Shown here: one piece after another, positions 22,396-35,100 of the stretch
Numbering within the stretch: the stretch's first letter is position 1
Layout: each line of letters begins with the position of its first letter
Assembly (NCBI GenBank): GCA_029204225.1
Contig: CM055096.1
Coordinates: 36,953,986-37,017,985, forward strand
From: Diphasiastrum complanatum
Lineage: Eukaryota > Streptophyta > Lycopodiopsida > Lycopodiales > Lycopodiaceae
Direction of reading: 5' to 3'
DNA length: 64,000 nucleotides
Notes under the pieces: model-generated
Told to the model about the DNA's origin: nothing
The model's database searches: none
What the model saw: the letters and a program-made list of their open reading frames with translations, nothing else
Translations under genes and position numbers: made by a program

Positions 22396-23651
22396 CACAC
22401 TTACATGAGTTGAAATAACAAGTGCTACCAAAGATCTTGATATGCTCCAACCTTGGCTTCTTACCAAAAGGAACCTCAAATGAACTCTTATGATCCAAGT
22501 CTTCATTTGAGTACCTATTGCAAACAAAGTTAGCACACATCAAAGCTTCACCCCAAAAGGACTTAGGAAGATTTGCATTCACCCTCATGGCTTTAGCTCT
22601 TTCACAAAAATTGATCTTCCTCTCTTCCACACCATGTAAAACATTTGAGTTTGAAAGCTCCCTCTTGATCCTATGCGCCACACAAACATCTTTGAACTTT
22701 GTTGGTAGGTCTTCATTTGCCAACTTTAAGCATTTATCTTCATGTTGAATTGACTCTCCACAACATTCTTGAACTTGAGAAAAGCATCAAGTATGAAGTC
22801 CTCACTCTTTAGAAGGTAAATCCAACAATATCTACTAAAGTCATAAATGCAAATTGTCACAAATATCTTTGCTCCTCCATTACTCCCAAATGTACTAAAT
22901 GAAAAGGCATCTTCGATCTTGAGCTAGAATAAGACAACCTATGTGACTTTGACATTGAACAAAGCTCACCAACTTGCTTCTTTGCCTTCAAACCACCATG
23001 GTTAGAAACGACATATCCATCAAGTTTGTAGAGCTCACCTTGTCTCTTGCCTGGACAATCAAGACATTTTTCTTCTTGATCAAGCAAGCATTACCATCAA
23101 AATCCACCTTAAGACCCTTGTCAAGCATTTGAATACTAAGAAGGTTCATAGTGATTGAAGGAATGAACAAAACATTCTTCAAATTCACATTCCTATTAGT
23201 TGAGAGAAAAATAGGAATTGTGCCAATCCCTTTTGATTGCACACTCACCATTATTGACTGTGTAGATCACCTTCTTGTCACCTTCATATGCCACCAATGA
23301 TGAATAATACTCCTTATGAAATGTCATATGTGAGCTAGCTTCACTATCAATCCACCAAGGCTCAATATCTCCATGATTAGCCAACAAACAAGAAGACATA
23401 ACAGAAGAATCATTTCAGTTTTGTTCATCAACACCATCCTCATCTAGAGTTACATTGCTTTGCTTCTCATCTTGATCTCTTTTATTCTTGAAGAAATCAC
23501 TAGCAAAATGTCCTTTGTCTCCACAATAGAAATGTTTTGGCTTTGATCTATATTTATTCTTGCCAACAAAAGTAGAAGGCTCATCTTGATCTTGCCCTTT
23601 ATACCACTTGTTGCCTTTGCCCTTGCCCTTGAACTTACCTATTGAGAACAT
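22391..23651 (-). pseudogene. gag-pol: Copia-4 gag/pol remnant
   Basis: On the minus strand: KFKGKGKGNKWYKGQDQ and a knuckle HFYCGDKGHFASDF in which two of the CCHC ligands are replaced (23,651-23,415). Protease core WWIDSEASSHMTF (23,399-23,196; Gly of DSG is Glu). NVLFIPSITMNLLSIQML and a decayed pre-integrase (23,170-22,857). Integrase tail ERAKAMRVNANLPKSFWGEA, CANFVCNR, KKPRLEHIKIFGSTCYF (22,723-22,391). The integrase catalytic core between 22,850 and 22,740 is missing. The knuckle and protease resemble those of Copia-1 more than those of Copia-3. Confidence 0.85.
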
Positions 23652-23876
23652 GGCTTCCTCCTCTCCAACTTGAGATATAGAAGATTGTCCTCCTCTTGCT
23701 TGGAGTCTAACTACAAGTGATTTTTCCTAAAACGAGAATAGGATCACAAATATAGACTTTCTACACTTGAAAATGCTTGGTTTGAGATAGAAACCACTCC
23801 AATTTCCTCTAGAATTTATGGTGCCCTCAAATACTCCACTAGATTTGGCAAAATCTCCACATTTAGCTTGCAACTA

Positions 23877-23888
23877 GCTCTAATACAA
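23877..23888 (-). promoter_or_regulatory. Decayed primer-binding site of Copia-4
   Basis: The minus strand reads TTGTATTAGAGC, two changes from TGGTATCAGAGC, directly next to the LTR. Confidence 0.7.
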
Positions 23889-24509
23889 TGTGAAAAAATC
23901 AGATCCAAAATATGCTTAATGGATCAATAGGATCTAGAGATAAATTTGGTTGCACATCTAGTTCATCAACAATGTAGAAAATCATGCATTTAACATGCTA
24001 GAACAGGAAATACATACAAATCTCATTAAAATCACTATGAATCAATATAGTAATGTCCATGTCCGTACAAAATTAGTAGTACACTGTCTTTCACATTTGT
24101 GAACTCAAGGCCAACAAGAAAATTAGCATTTTACACATTAGAAATCAAGATATTAATATGAGAAGAGCTATAAGAACACAATAGCATAGAAGATGAATGT
24201 TCTCCAAGTAAAGAGAGAACTCTTGAATACATTCTTCATGGTTGTACAACTATTTATAGCAGCAAATGTGTCTGCCAAAAATTGCTCTAAGATAATAGTT
24301 TCTAGATATTTCACCAAATACCTAGATTTTCATGACTAGATGCAATGTATCTCACCTAGCCAATAAAAATGGGTCTAAATCCGACCTTACCAACTTGTCT
24401 ATTTGTTAAAATAGTAAGGACACTATCGTTAGTCCTTATTGACATTGAAAATTTACCTTGGTCTCAAAATTGCCAAATTAGATCAACTTAACTAGTTGAC
24501 ATTTTCACA
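23889..24509 (-). repeat. LTR, family D (minus)
   Basis: On the minus strand it begins TGTGAAAATGTCAACTAGTTAA and ends TTTTTTCACA. It shares the start and the ATACATGAG-region architecture with the other D copies but lacks a CT run. Confidence 0.75.
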
Positions 24510-24837
24510 CCGTAGTTACAGGAACGGCTGTTGCATAGCTTCCTGCACTACCTAAACTTGCAACTATCTTAGATAGTAACTTACATCAAGCAGAGGGCTT
24601 TCAATAGCTATTTTGTGAGATTTTTGCTTTGTTATAGTTGATGTACAATATCTCAATCTGCCTTATGGCCTTTATACTTTCTACATGCATTTCCTTGTAC
24701 TTTGATGAGTTTTCCCATCTTTTATCAATGAAATAGGAAGTTTGTATGTTTGTCCTAGTATCTAGTATAGCAATAGGCGATACCATGTTGGATTATGTAA
24801 TATTAAGTATCAACATAGGTTCATACGTATGAATCAT

Positions 24838-24876
24838 AGAGCGTTCCGGAACCTAGAACGATGAATTATTTATTTA

Positions 24877-24946
<70 letters not shown>

Positions 24947-25590
24947 GTATTATTAATTAAATTAATCACTATGTTTAGGCTATTATTATGCCATTATTTC
25001 TAAATATTTTTAAGTTTTAAAAATTTGTGAACCAATATGTTTTACAGATTTAGGGTTTAGAAAATGTGATCTGTAGACATGCAAAAAATGTCTGACCATT
25101 CTCTTAGATGGAGGTAGTGAAATTATGCCAATTTTAGACGCTCTGAATCCCCTCAAGTTTCAATTTGATTCCTTCTATAGTTTAGGGTTTAGCTCAAAAG
25201 TACTTTAGAAGTCCCAAACTTTAATGAAGCAAAATCAGGTCTGAGCGTATGGTTCAATCGCATTGCTTGACTGAGTCCAGAACATTGTCAAATGCCCTAC
25301 AGATCCTTGCGATGGTAACTTGTTGACTTGTGTTACGACAGTTACGACATTGAAGATGTTGCATTCATTTATTCCAAGATCTTCTGCAATTCACCTTGAT
25401 GTCCAACAAGCCTTGTTCTAAAACAAGGAGAAAGCAATCATTCTCTGGTTTCAACCAATTTCAGCTATACGGAAAAATTAACGTCAACCCCCCATCAAAA
25501 AACCTGTTTATTGATACTCGTATTGAAAAAAAAAAAGGGTTCTCAGACTAAATCCCGGAACGCGTTCTGGAGCACTCCGGAACACACCAA
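24838..25590. repeat. Repeat bounded by GTTCCGGAAC words, contains (AT)n
   Basis: The left edge has GCGTTCCGGAACCTAGAACG (24,840-24,860). The right edge has CCCGGAACGCGTTCTGG and CTCCGGAAC (25,553-25,583). Between them are a 63-bp (TA)n run (24,881-24,943) and no gene. The same palindromic word bounds 30,835-32,395. It is possibly a MITE-like family. Confidence 0.45.
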
Positions 25591-25599
25591 GCAACAATA

Positions 25600-26066
25600 A
25601 ACACCTTCTTGCTTTTATTAAAAATGATGAAAAAACCATGATCAAACAAGAAGATTAAAGTATTTAAAATAATACCGTAAAACGACAAAAATGACTTAAA
25701 CTACCAAAAAGCTAAGTAAAAGTTAGAAAAGTAAGCTAATTACTTAAAACCAACTCTTGATGGAAACAACAATGGGAATATATGTAACCAACATATGAGG
25801 AATTTTACACTTGCATAGAAATAGGTACGAACATACGGGAGATTTGTGCGCTTATGAGGAATTGGACCATACACCATACGACGACAGTACGGAACAGCTT
25901 CATATACAGGGCTATTTTTGAGAGTGTACGGAATTTTGGGGTCGAGGCCATTACGCTCGTCGTCGACGAAGCCGCAGCATCTGGTGGGGATGGGATGGAT
26001 CGTCGTCGCGGGATGAAGATGGCGAAGGAGGAGGAGGCGTAATTGTTCATTCTGTTATCGCGCTCC
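25600..26066 (+). promoter_or_regulatory. Upstream region of the ARF-GEF gene
   Basis: This holds the presumed promoter and 5' UTR. GC and CG density rise from about 25,930. No clear TATA box is seen. Confidence 0.4.
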
Positions 26067-26093
26067 ATGGATTATTGTTTGTGCTGGTGGTAA
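26067..26093 (+). promoter_or_regulatory. Upstream ORF of 8 codons before the ARF-GEF start
   Basis: ATG at 26,067 (in CCATGG) reads MDYCLCWW then TAA, ending 17 bp before the main ATG at 26,111. If transcription starts upstream it could reduce initiation at the main start. Confidence 0.4.
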
Positions 26094-26110
26094 TAATTGT
26101 TGTTGGAGGT

Positions 26111-29100
26111 ATGGCAGCAGCTGCAGAATCATCCCCCAGCGGCGGAGGCAGCTCGTCTCGTCTGGGAGCGGTGATCGCTCCTGCCTTAGACAAGATCATC
26201 AAAAGTTCGTCATGGCGCAAGCACAGCAAGCTGTCGCAGGACTGCAAGGCCGCGCTTGAAAAGCTGGAAAAATTATCCTCAGGCAAAGATGAATCAGCGT
26301 CGTCATCATCATCAGCGGCAGCAGAAGATCCATGGGCTCAGAACGACGAGGCTGAGATGAAGAAGGCCTTGCAAAGCCCCCTATATGATGCAGCCCTACG
26401 TGTTAATCTTGCAGATGCAGAAGTAATAATGCAACCCTTGATTGCAGCCTGCGATACACAGGCCGTGAAGGTGGCGGAGCCGGCGTTGCATTGCCTTCAG
26501 AAGCTGATTGCCCATGGGCATCTGGTGGGGGAGGTAGATGCGGGGAGTGGATTGGAGTATGGGTTGCTGTTACAGGTGATGGATTCGATCTGCAAGTGCC
26601 AGGACATGGCGGATGAGGGAATAGAACTGCTAGTTCTGAAGACCCTGCTCTCTGCAGTGACCTCATCTTCTTTCCGTGTTCATGGTGACTTCCTGCTCAA
26701 GGCCATTCGCACCTGTTACAATGTGTTTCTGGGAAGCAAAGTTGTTGTTAATCAGACCACTGCCAAGGCATCGCTTACTCAAATGCTTGTTATTGTGTTC
26801 AGGAGAATGGAAGCAGATTCGTCCACTGTGTCAGTGCAACCCATTGTTGTGGCAGATCTGATGGAGCCTGCAGAAAGATCTACTTCTGATGCCAATGTTA
26901 CTCAGTTTGTGCAGGGATTTATCACCAAAGTTGTTCAGGACATTGAAGTCGTCATAAGTCCAATTCCTTCCCTTAAGTCCATGCGGCACGACGGTGCATT
27001 TGATGCGGTGGCCGCTGAGAGTAGCAATACCACAGATATCTTTGAACCCACGGACAAAGACATGTTGGATGCCAAATATTGGGAATTTAATATGTATAAG
27101 AATGCTTTAGAAGTAAAACAGGGTGAATTCACCGAAACAGACTTGGATAAAGACGGAGAACAGGACGTCCACATAACAAACAAGCGTCGAAGGGATGCAT
27201 TTTTGGTTTTTAGGGCACTGTGCAAGCTTTCCATGAAAAATCTTCCTCTAGAAGGAACAACAGATCCGTTCTCTCTTCGTGGAAAGATTATAGCCCTGGA
27301 GCTTTTGAAGATAGTCTTGGAAAATGCAGGAACAATCTTCAGAACCAGCGAAAGGTTTGTGTGAAACATGATTTTGATTCCAATTGCACCTTCTTTCCAC
27401 TTTACCCTCAAGTATTTAGCCTTCAATGTATTAGGTGCAACGATATCTCATAGTTGGCAAACTAGTGAGTTCTAGACTGCAGCTGAAACTACGTAAACCC
27501 TGGCTGCTTTCTTTGCAGATTCTTGGGGGCTATAAAACAGTATCTGTGCCTGTCACTTCTGAAAAACAGCTCTTCACCATTGATGAATATCTTTCATCTT
27601 TCTTGCTCAATTTTCATGAGCTTGGTATCAAGGTTCAGGGCAGGATTGAAGGCAGAAATAGGGGTTTTTTTTCCGATGATCGTTCTGAGAGTTCTTGAAA
27701 ATGTTACGCAGCCCAATTATCAGCAGAAAGTTATAGTTCTTCGATTTTTTGAGAAACTCTGTGTCGACCCACAAATTCTCGTGGACATCTTTGTTAACTA
27801 TGACTGCGACGTAGGATCACCCAACATATTTGAAAGGTACAGTTTCAGTAATCTATGTCCACATGTAGTCGGTTTTTAACATGAAATACTTTTCAAGCTT
27901 TAACACCATCGTGTATATGCTGAAGCTAGTAATCTGCAGGATAGTGAACGGTTTACTCAAGACTGCACAAGGAGTTCCTTCAGGTGCAGAGACAACCCTA
28001 AATGCTGTTCAGGATACGGCACTAAAACTTACTGCCATGAAGTGCCTTATAGGGGTGTTAAGGTCGATGGGGGACTGGATGAACTGTCAATTGCGTATCA
28101 CAGATTCTTCCTTTTCGAAAATCTCAGACACAGAAGAGAGTCCAAGTGAAATCGAAAATGCAGGCTCAGTGATAGCTGTTGAAGGTGAAGATGAATCATC
28201 AGATGCAGCAGAAATTCAATCGCATGAAAATGGTCTAGAAACTTCAGTGGCAGCAACACTTGAGCAAAGGCGCGCTTACAAGTTAGAGCTACAGGTGACT
28301 AGATTCACAACTTATATACCATCCTATGAATCTTAACACCTAGCTGTAATTGGTTTATCAGCTGCAGTCAGTAGGGCTGCAAACTTTCTTTGAGATCTTG
28401 TGAAATCAATGTGACTAATGTTGTTTCTGCAGGAAGGCATTGCGTTATTTAATCGGAAGCCTCAAAAAGGGATCTTATTTCTGGTGCAAGCCAATAAACT
28501 TGCTGAATCCCCCGAAGAAATAGCAAAATTCTTAAAAGTCACCTCTGGCCTTGATAAGACTATGATTGGAGATTATTTGGGGGAGAATGAAGATCAAGCA
28601 TTGAGGGTTATGCACGCCTATGTTGACTCATTCAATTTTCATGACCTGCAATTTGATGAAGCAATAAGGACTTTTCTATTAGGATTCAGATTACCTGGAG
28701 AGGCACAAAAGATTGATCGCATAATGGAAAAGTTTGCTGAGCGGTACTGGAAGTGCAATTCAAAGGCTTTTACCAGTGCAGATACAGCTTATGTACTTGC
28801 ATACTCTGTTATCATGCTTAACACAGATGCACACAATCAAATGGTGAAGAACAAGGTTTGTAGGAGAGCCACCATTTACTAGGTTCATTTTACAGCATAT
28901 AAGCTATGTTGTTTGTATGATTGTTCACCATATTAACTGAAAATTTGTTTCACAGATGTCAAAGGAAGAGTTCATCCTCAGTAATATGATTGCTCACCAT
29001 AGTTACTGAAAACTTGTTTCACAGATGTCAAGGAAGAGTTCATCCTCAGTAATATGATTGCTCACCATAGTTACTGAAAACTTGTTTCACAGATGTCAAA

Positions 29101-32100
29101 GGAAGAGTTCATCCGAAATAATCGAGGCATTGATGATGGTAATGACCTGCCTGAAGACTTCCTGGGGTCATTGTATGATCGCATTGTGAAAAATGAGATC
29201 AAAATGAAGGAAGATGCCCTATTACCCACTAGCAAGAATTTGACCAATATGAATAGGATCCCAGGAATCGATGCCATTCTGAACATTGTTATCCGAAGGC
29301 CTAAAGAGGAGAACTGGCTCGAGAAAACCGATGATGTCATTAGGCATATGCAGGAACAACTCAAGGAAAAAGTTGGCAAATCTGAGTAAGTAACTGTTAT
29401 TCAATTGCTAACTGCAGTGAGTGATGGAAATGTTGGATAGCGTAATTAGCCTCATGTGGTTTGAGTGCTCTAAGCAAATCAAATGGTGTGATTCTCTGAT
29501 GTAGGTCGATTTATTATTCTGCGTCCGGTGTTGAGATTTTAAGGCCAATGGTAGAGGCGTCCTGGGCGCCTATGCTTGCAGCTTTTAGTCTTCCCCTGGA
29601 CAAGAGCGAAGATGAAGTTGTCACCTTCCAGTGTCTGGAAGGATTTAGACATGCAATTCATATAACAGCAGTCATGTGCATGCAAACACAGCGAGATGCA
29701 TTTGTCACTTCGTTGGCAAAGTTTACTTTGTTACACTCAGCGGCAGATATCAAGCAGAAAAACATCGATGCAATCAAGGTATTACTTCTTGAGAATGGGC
29801 ATTTTTGGCTTGTTTTGAAGTACTACTGATCTAGTGCAATCATTTATTCCCTTTTTATAAGTATTTGCTGTTGAGAGTTTGGTGACGTCCGAGCTTAAGC
29901 CATTTTCATTTGTTTGAAGGAACTTACCATAGTCCTTATTCAAAAGGTTTTTCTATACAGGCCAGGAACATACTTTGAACCTGTATGTACTTTTGAGCTC
30001 TGATCTTTGACTTCCAAGTTTCTGAAATGACATTTTTTTGTACACAGGCTATCATTTCAATTGCAGATGAGGAAGGAAACTATCTGCAAGAAGCATGGGA
30101 GCATGTGCTGACATGTGTCTCACGCTTTGAGCATCTTCATCTTATTGGTGAGGGAGCTCCTCCTGATGCCACATTTTTTGCAGCTCCTCTAAGTGAATCT
30201 GAGAAAGCAAAGAAGGCTTCAAAATCCTCAGTACTTCCTGTACTGAGGAGAAAAGGGCCCGGTCGATTGCAGTATGCCGCTGCAGCTGCGAAACGAGGAT
30301 CTTATGACAGTGCGGGAGTAGGAGGCCACCCTGCAGGCGTTGTTACAACAGAGCAGATGAATAACTTAGTTTCAAATCTAAATATGCTGGAGCAAATTGG
30401 CAGCTTCGAGACGAATAAAATTTTCAGTCGGAGTCAAAGGTTGAATAGTGAGGGCATTGTAGATTTTGTCAAGGCACTCTGCAAAGTGTCCTTGGAGGAG
30501 TTGAAATCGCCTTCCGATCCTCGAGTTTTCAGTCTTACCAAAATTGTTGAGATATCGTAAGTGTGCTCTAATCATCTCCTTTGTAATAGATATTTCATTT
30601 AGCTTGAATTCATGTTCACTCCAAGTCTTTTTGGTGCATATCGAGATTCCAATTAGTTTGGAGACAAGTACTTATATTCCTTTTTTTAGCATGTGTATTG
30701 TTAAATGTAAAAATAGAGAAGCAATAGGTTCATGGTAATTTGAACTTTGATTCGGTTCTGCGAACGAAATAGGTAAATCTTAGCTAGAGAAAAGGAGCAA
30801 AGGTGATGTTTATGAATCATGGATGCATCTCATTCCAGAACAACGTTCCGATATCATTTTGAATTCCAGAACCATCGTTTCGGAACAGTTCCGGAATGTA
30901 GGGTCATTACAGATCGGAATATATATATAATCTGAGTTGCAGCGGATCACGATCCAGAGCGTGCGATCCGGGACCAGAAACGCTGTCCCGGATCGCAAAA
31001 AAATTGCAAATTTTTTTCTCATTGGGCAGGGATCCACCGCTGGTTGCAATCCAGTAGAAATACTGAAGCAGATAGAATTGACATGAATAGCCAATTAATA
31101 TGTCTGCAAAAACAAAATAGCAGATATTGGGGGTTAACCATCTAAAACCAAGCAACAGAACTGCTCTTTTGAAATTCGTTCACATGATACCCATATTGGC
31201 AGCTTTTGAAGAAAAAAAATTGCGATTCGAGAAACCCTAATGGGATTTTCCAGATCGCGTTCCGGATCACATTTTTGGGTTTTCTTTGAAAAAAAAATTA
31301 GATATCTTAGGGAAGAATCAAAAGCCTAGAGGGTTCAGAAAAACAGTGATAGACATTAGGTATCAGGAACATCAAATTATACACATAGTTGCATTGGAAC
31401 CAAGTTTGCTTTGTTACATTTCATATCACGCGAAGCATTGAATAAGATTGAATGACCTTGTACATTTACACTTATGGGACCATTATCCATGCACCTGGAA
31501 GATGTTGTGACGGATCTTGGAGTCATGTTGGGAATTCTTCGACTGAGTCATACTTGTTGCACATCATGCAAGGTGCTTTGTTCTTTAACACATACGGAAT
31601 GAGCAATTATCGAAAAAAAGCTTAAATCAAAGTAACAAAACTTAATCCTCACGAGGTTTGATTTCCTCTCTTGGTAGCACTTTTTTCTCAAGACTTTAGA
31701 TTTCAACATGCAAGCTTTGGCTTTGATATCACTGAGAAGGCATGACAAGGAATCACTAGCTTGACATAGATGCACTGAGTACAATTGATTACCCTAGATT
31801 TTGAAAATATGTCTCTAGAGCTTAGAAACCCGTTCCGACCCTTTTGGGCCAGAATGTACTGTACGTTCCGAACCAGTACGTTTCAAAGTAACAAAACTTA
31901 ATCCTCATGAGGTTTGATTTCCTCTCTTGGTAGCACTTTTTCCTCAAGACCTTAGATTTCAACATGCAAGGAGTCACTAGCCTGACATAGATGCACTGAG
32001 TACAATTGATTACCCTAGATTTTGAAAATATGTCTCTAGAGCTTAGAAACCCGTTCCGACCCTTTTGGGCCGGAACGTACTGTACGTTCCGGAACGTACT

Positions 32101-35100
32101 GGGTTGGAACGGTTTTTGTTCTAACAGGTATTAAAACAGAGAGTGTGTTTGTGATCGATGAGACTTTTCGTCGGACACTCTCACAATGACAGAAACAGAT
32201 GGACAGCCTCCAAAGTTCACCAATTTCTCCTTCAGATGTGTGCATCAAGCTCCTGTTAAGATCAGAAGAATACGAGGCTCGCTTTTTGCTCTAATCATGT
32301 GTTAAAAAATAAGTATTTTTTATAATTTTGGTTACGTTCCGGAATGGAACGCGTTCTGGAATGCGTTTCAGAACGCGTTCCGTTCCGGAACAGGCAACTA
32401 AACTCTAGAGTACGGGATGCATCTATGCTTGACTACATCATGTTGCAGCTTAGATCCCCAGAATTCTGGAGCAGAAGCAAGCTATGGCTTATACATCTAA
32501 CATGGCATCTCTACGTTTACTGCATGCAGGCACTTCAACATGAATCGAATAAGGCTAGTTTGGTCACGGATGTGGAACGTCTTGTCTGACTATTTTGTGA
32601 CTGTTGGATGTTCCCATAACCTTTCGGTTGCCATGTATTCAATGGACTCCCTACGACAGCTTGCCATGAAGTTCCTTGAACGTGAAGAATTGGCTAATTA
32701 CAATTTTCAGAACCAGTTTCTCAGGCCCTTTGTTATTGTTATGAGGAAGAGCAGTTCTATTGAAATCAGGGAGCTCATCATTCGCTGTGTTTCTCAGATG
32801 GTATTCGCACGTGTGAGCAATGTGAAGTCAGGCTGGAAAATCATGTTTATGGTGCGTGCATGAAAATGCAAAATATAATTTGCATGCTTAGAACTTTGGA
32901 ATTGTCCTATAATTGAAATAGTGCTTTAACAGTTCCATCCACTCTTAGTTCACTGGAAGCTGGCAGTCATCTTCTAGAGTATCAGCAAAGGGCTCTTGTT
33001 AAGCTATTTGCAGTTACTCACTTTCAGGCGTGCCTATGTTTATGCAATCTGTGCAGGTTTTCACCACAGCTGCAACAGATGAACATAAGAATATTGTCCT
33101 CCTAGCATTTGAGACAATTGAAAAGATCGTCCGTGAGTATTTTTCATATATTACTGAAACGGAATCTACTACATTCACAGACTGTGTTAACTGTATCATT
33201 GCCTTCACAAACAGCCGATTCAACAAGGATGTCAGTCTGAAGGCCATAGCATTTTTGCAGTTTTGTGCTCTGAAGTTAGCTGAAGATGAGCTTGACACTT
33301 CTGCCAACATTGAAGCTAAGGAGGCTGACATCAAATCTGTTCAAACTGGTGAGGTTCCATCTGGTGAAGATGGTTTCAAAGAGACAACAACTTTTACCAA
33401 CAAAGATGACCACATATATTTCTGGTTTCCTTTGCTAGCTGGTGAGTTGTGCAAGCTCTTTTCGCCGCAACGTTTATATCTTACATAGATTCTTTAAGAT
33501 ATTTCATACATTCTGTGCTGGAGTTTGATATTGGCAGATTGAGACATAATACATATTGTGTTTGTCAGTGATGATTGTTGAGGTCATATTATGTGTAAGT
33601 GTGGATGTCAGCTGGATACATCAATGAGCTCTGAGGCTGTATTGAACAAAGAGCTGGGAATGTAAATTTGGGGTGTCCATCTAAATACGGATCTTGTCCT
33701 GGCTTCTAAAAAGAATAAACTTGAGGTTTTTGTTTGATAATGCATATTGTAAGGTGTCACAAGTCGAAAATTTCCTTGTGTTTTGCATGAAATATTCATT
33801 ATGCTCCTCTTCTATGAGCTTTCTTATAATGGTGACAGGTCTGTCAGAGCTCACCTTTGATCCTCGTCCAGACATTCGGCAAGGTGCCTTGCAGGTGCTG
33901 TTTGATACTTTGCGCTACCATGGCCATAGATTCTCTCCTGGACTCTGGGAGCGGGTATTTGACTCTGTTTTGTTTCCCATATTCGACCATGTGCGACGTG
34001 CTACTGACCCTGCAGCGCAAAAACGACAGTATGCTAACTCAGAAGAAGAACAACTAGATGCTTGGCTCTATGAAACATGCACCTTAGCCCTGCAGCTTGT
34101 TGTTGACCTTTTCGTGAAATTCTACCCTGTGGTCTCTCCCTCTTTAGGAAGAATTATTTCACTTTTAACAGGCTTTCTTAAAAGGCCCCACGAGAGCCTT
34201 GCTGCCATTGGTGTAGCAGCTTTTGTGAGGCTGATGAGCAATGGTGGACAGCTTTTTTCCAATAATAATTGGCAGCAAGTTCTTGTAGCTTTGAAAGAAG
34301 CAGCTACAGAAACGCTTCCAGATATGATCAAACTTGTAGAAATTCTGGAAGAGGTTCATGGAAATGCAGAGAAAGATGCTTCAAGGAGTCGCAAACAAAA
34401 TGCAGATAGTGATGCTCTTCAGGAAGAGCAGACAAGGCTTGAGGATTTGAACAAGATGCAACTAGCTATTTCTGATGTGAAGTGTCGAATAGCAGTTCAG
34501 TTATTATTGGTACAGGTAAACTAAAGTTTGTATCTTTCGTCAGCCTTTCCTTGGCACTTGCAAGAGGCTATGGCTTAAATTATGTACTTTCTTGAAAAGC
34601 ACATCATGTTAAGCAATAGGATGAAGATGATGTGCATCTGGTTTAGATTGAATGTTATCAGATTGCAGAATAAGCAGGTTATGGAATCAATCGATCGCTA
34701 ATAGTTACATCAAGCAACTTCTTTGTCTCTGTAAACTTTTTGTTGTCCACATGAACAATGAAGGGGTTCTTTTGTATGAGCTGTAGTGTAGATCCCATAA
34801 AATGACCAAACTTAAAAGAAAAAAAAATTGGTATTTTAAACCTGTTTCAAAGTTCACATGTAGAAACTTATTTTCTGGTGAGAGGTGGTATTGCGCAGAG
34901 TATGAAACACAACTATTTATTGAAGTCAATGAAAGTGAAATGTAAACAGGGTGATCAACCCCCTAGAAAAATCAAGACTTAAAATGTTAAATCTACATAA
35001 ACTACTTAAACCTTATACCTTACTTTAGTGATAAAACATTGCTTAGTTTAACTTAAGATTAGACAAAACTTAAAACTTAAGTTTACTCTTGGAAAGAAAA

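Larger units (their letters stand above)
22391..24509 (-). mobile_element. Copia-4, truncated copia element (minus)
   Basis: Order on the minus strand: LTR-D (24,509-23,889), PBS (23,888-23,877), gag zinc-knuckle region, protease, pre-integrase and the integrase C-part. The element is cut at about 22,395, where the SWIM remnant begins. RT, RNase H and the 3' LTR are absent. Confidence 0.85.

Noticed and set aside
26935-27426. 163-codon minus-strand frame
   Set aside because: Antisense shadow of ARF-GEF exon 1, whose plus-strand protein matches the BIG family throughout.
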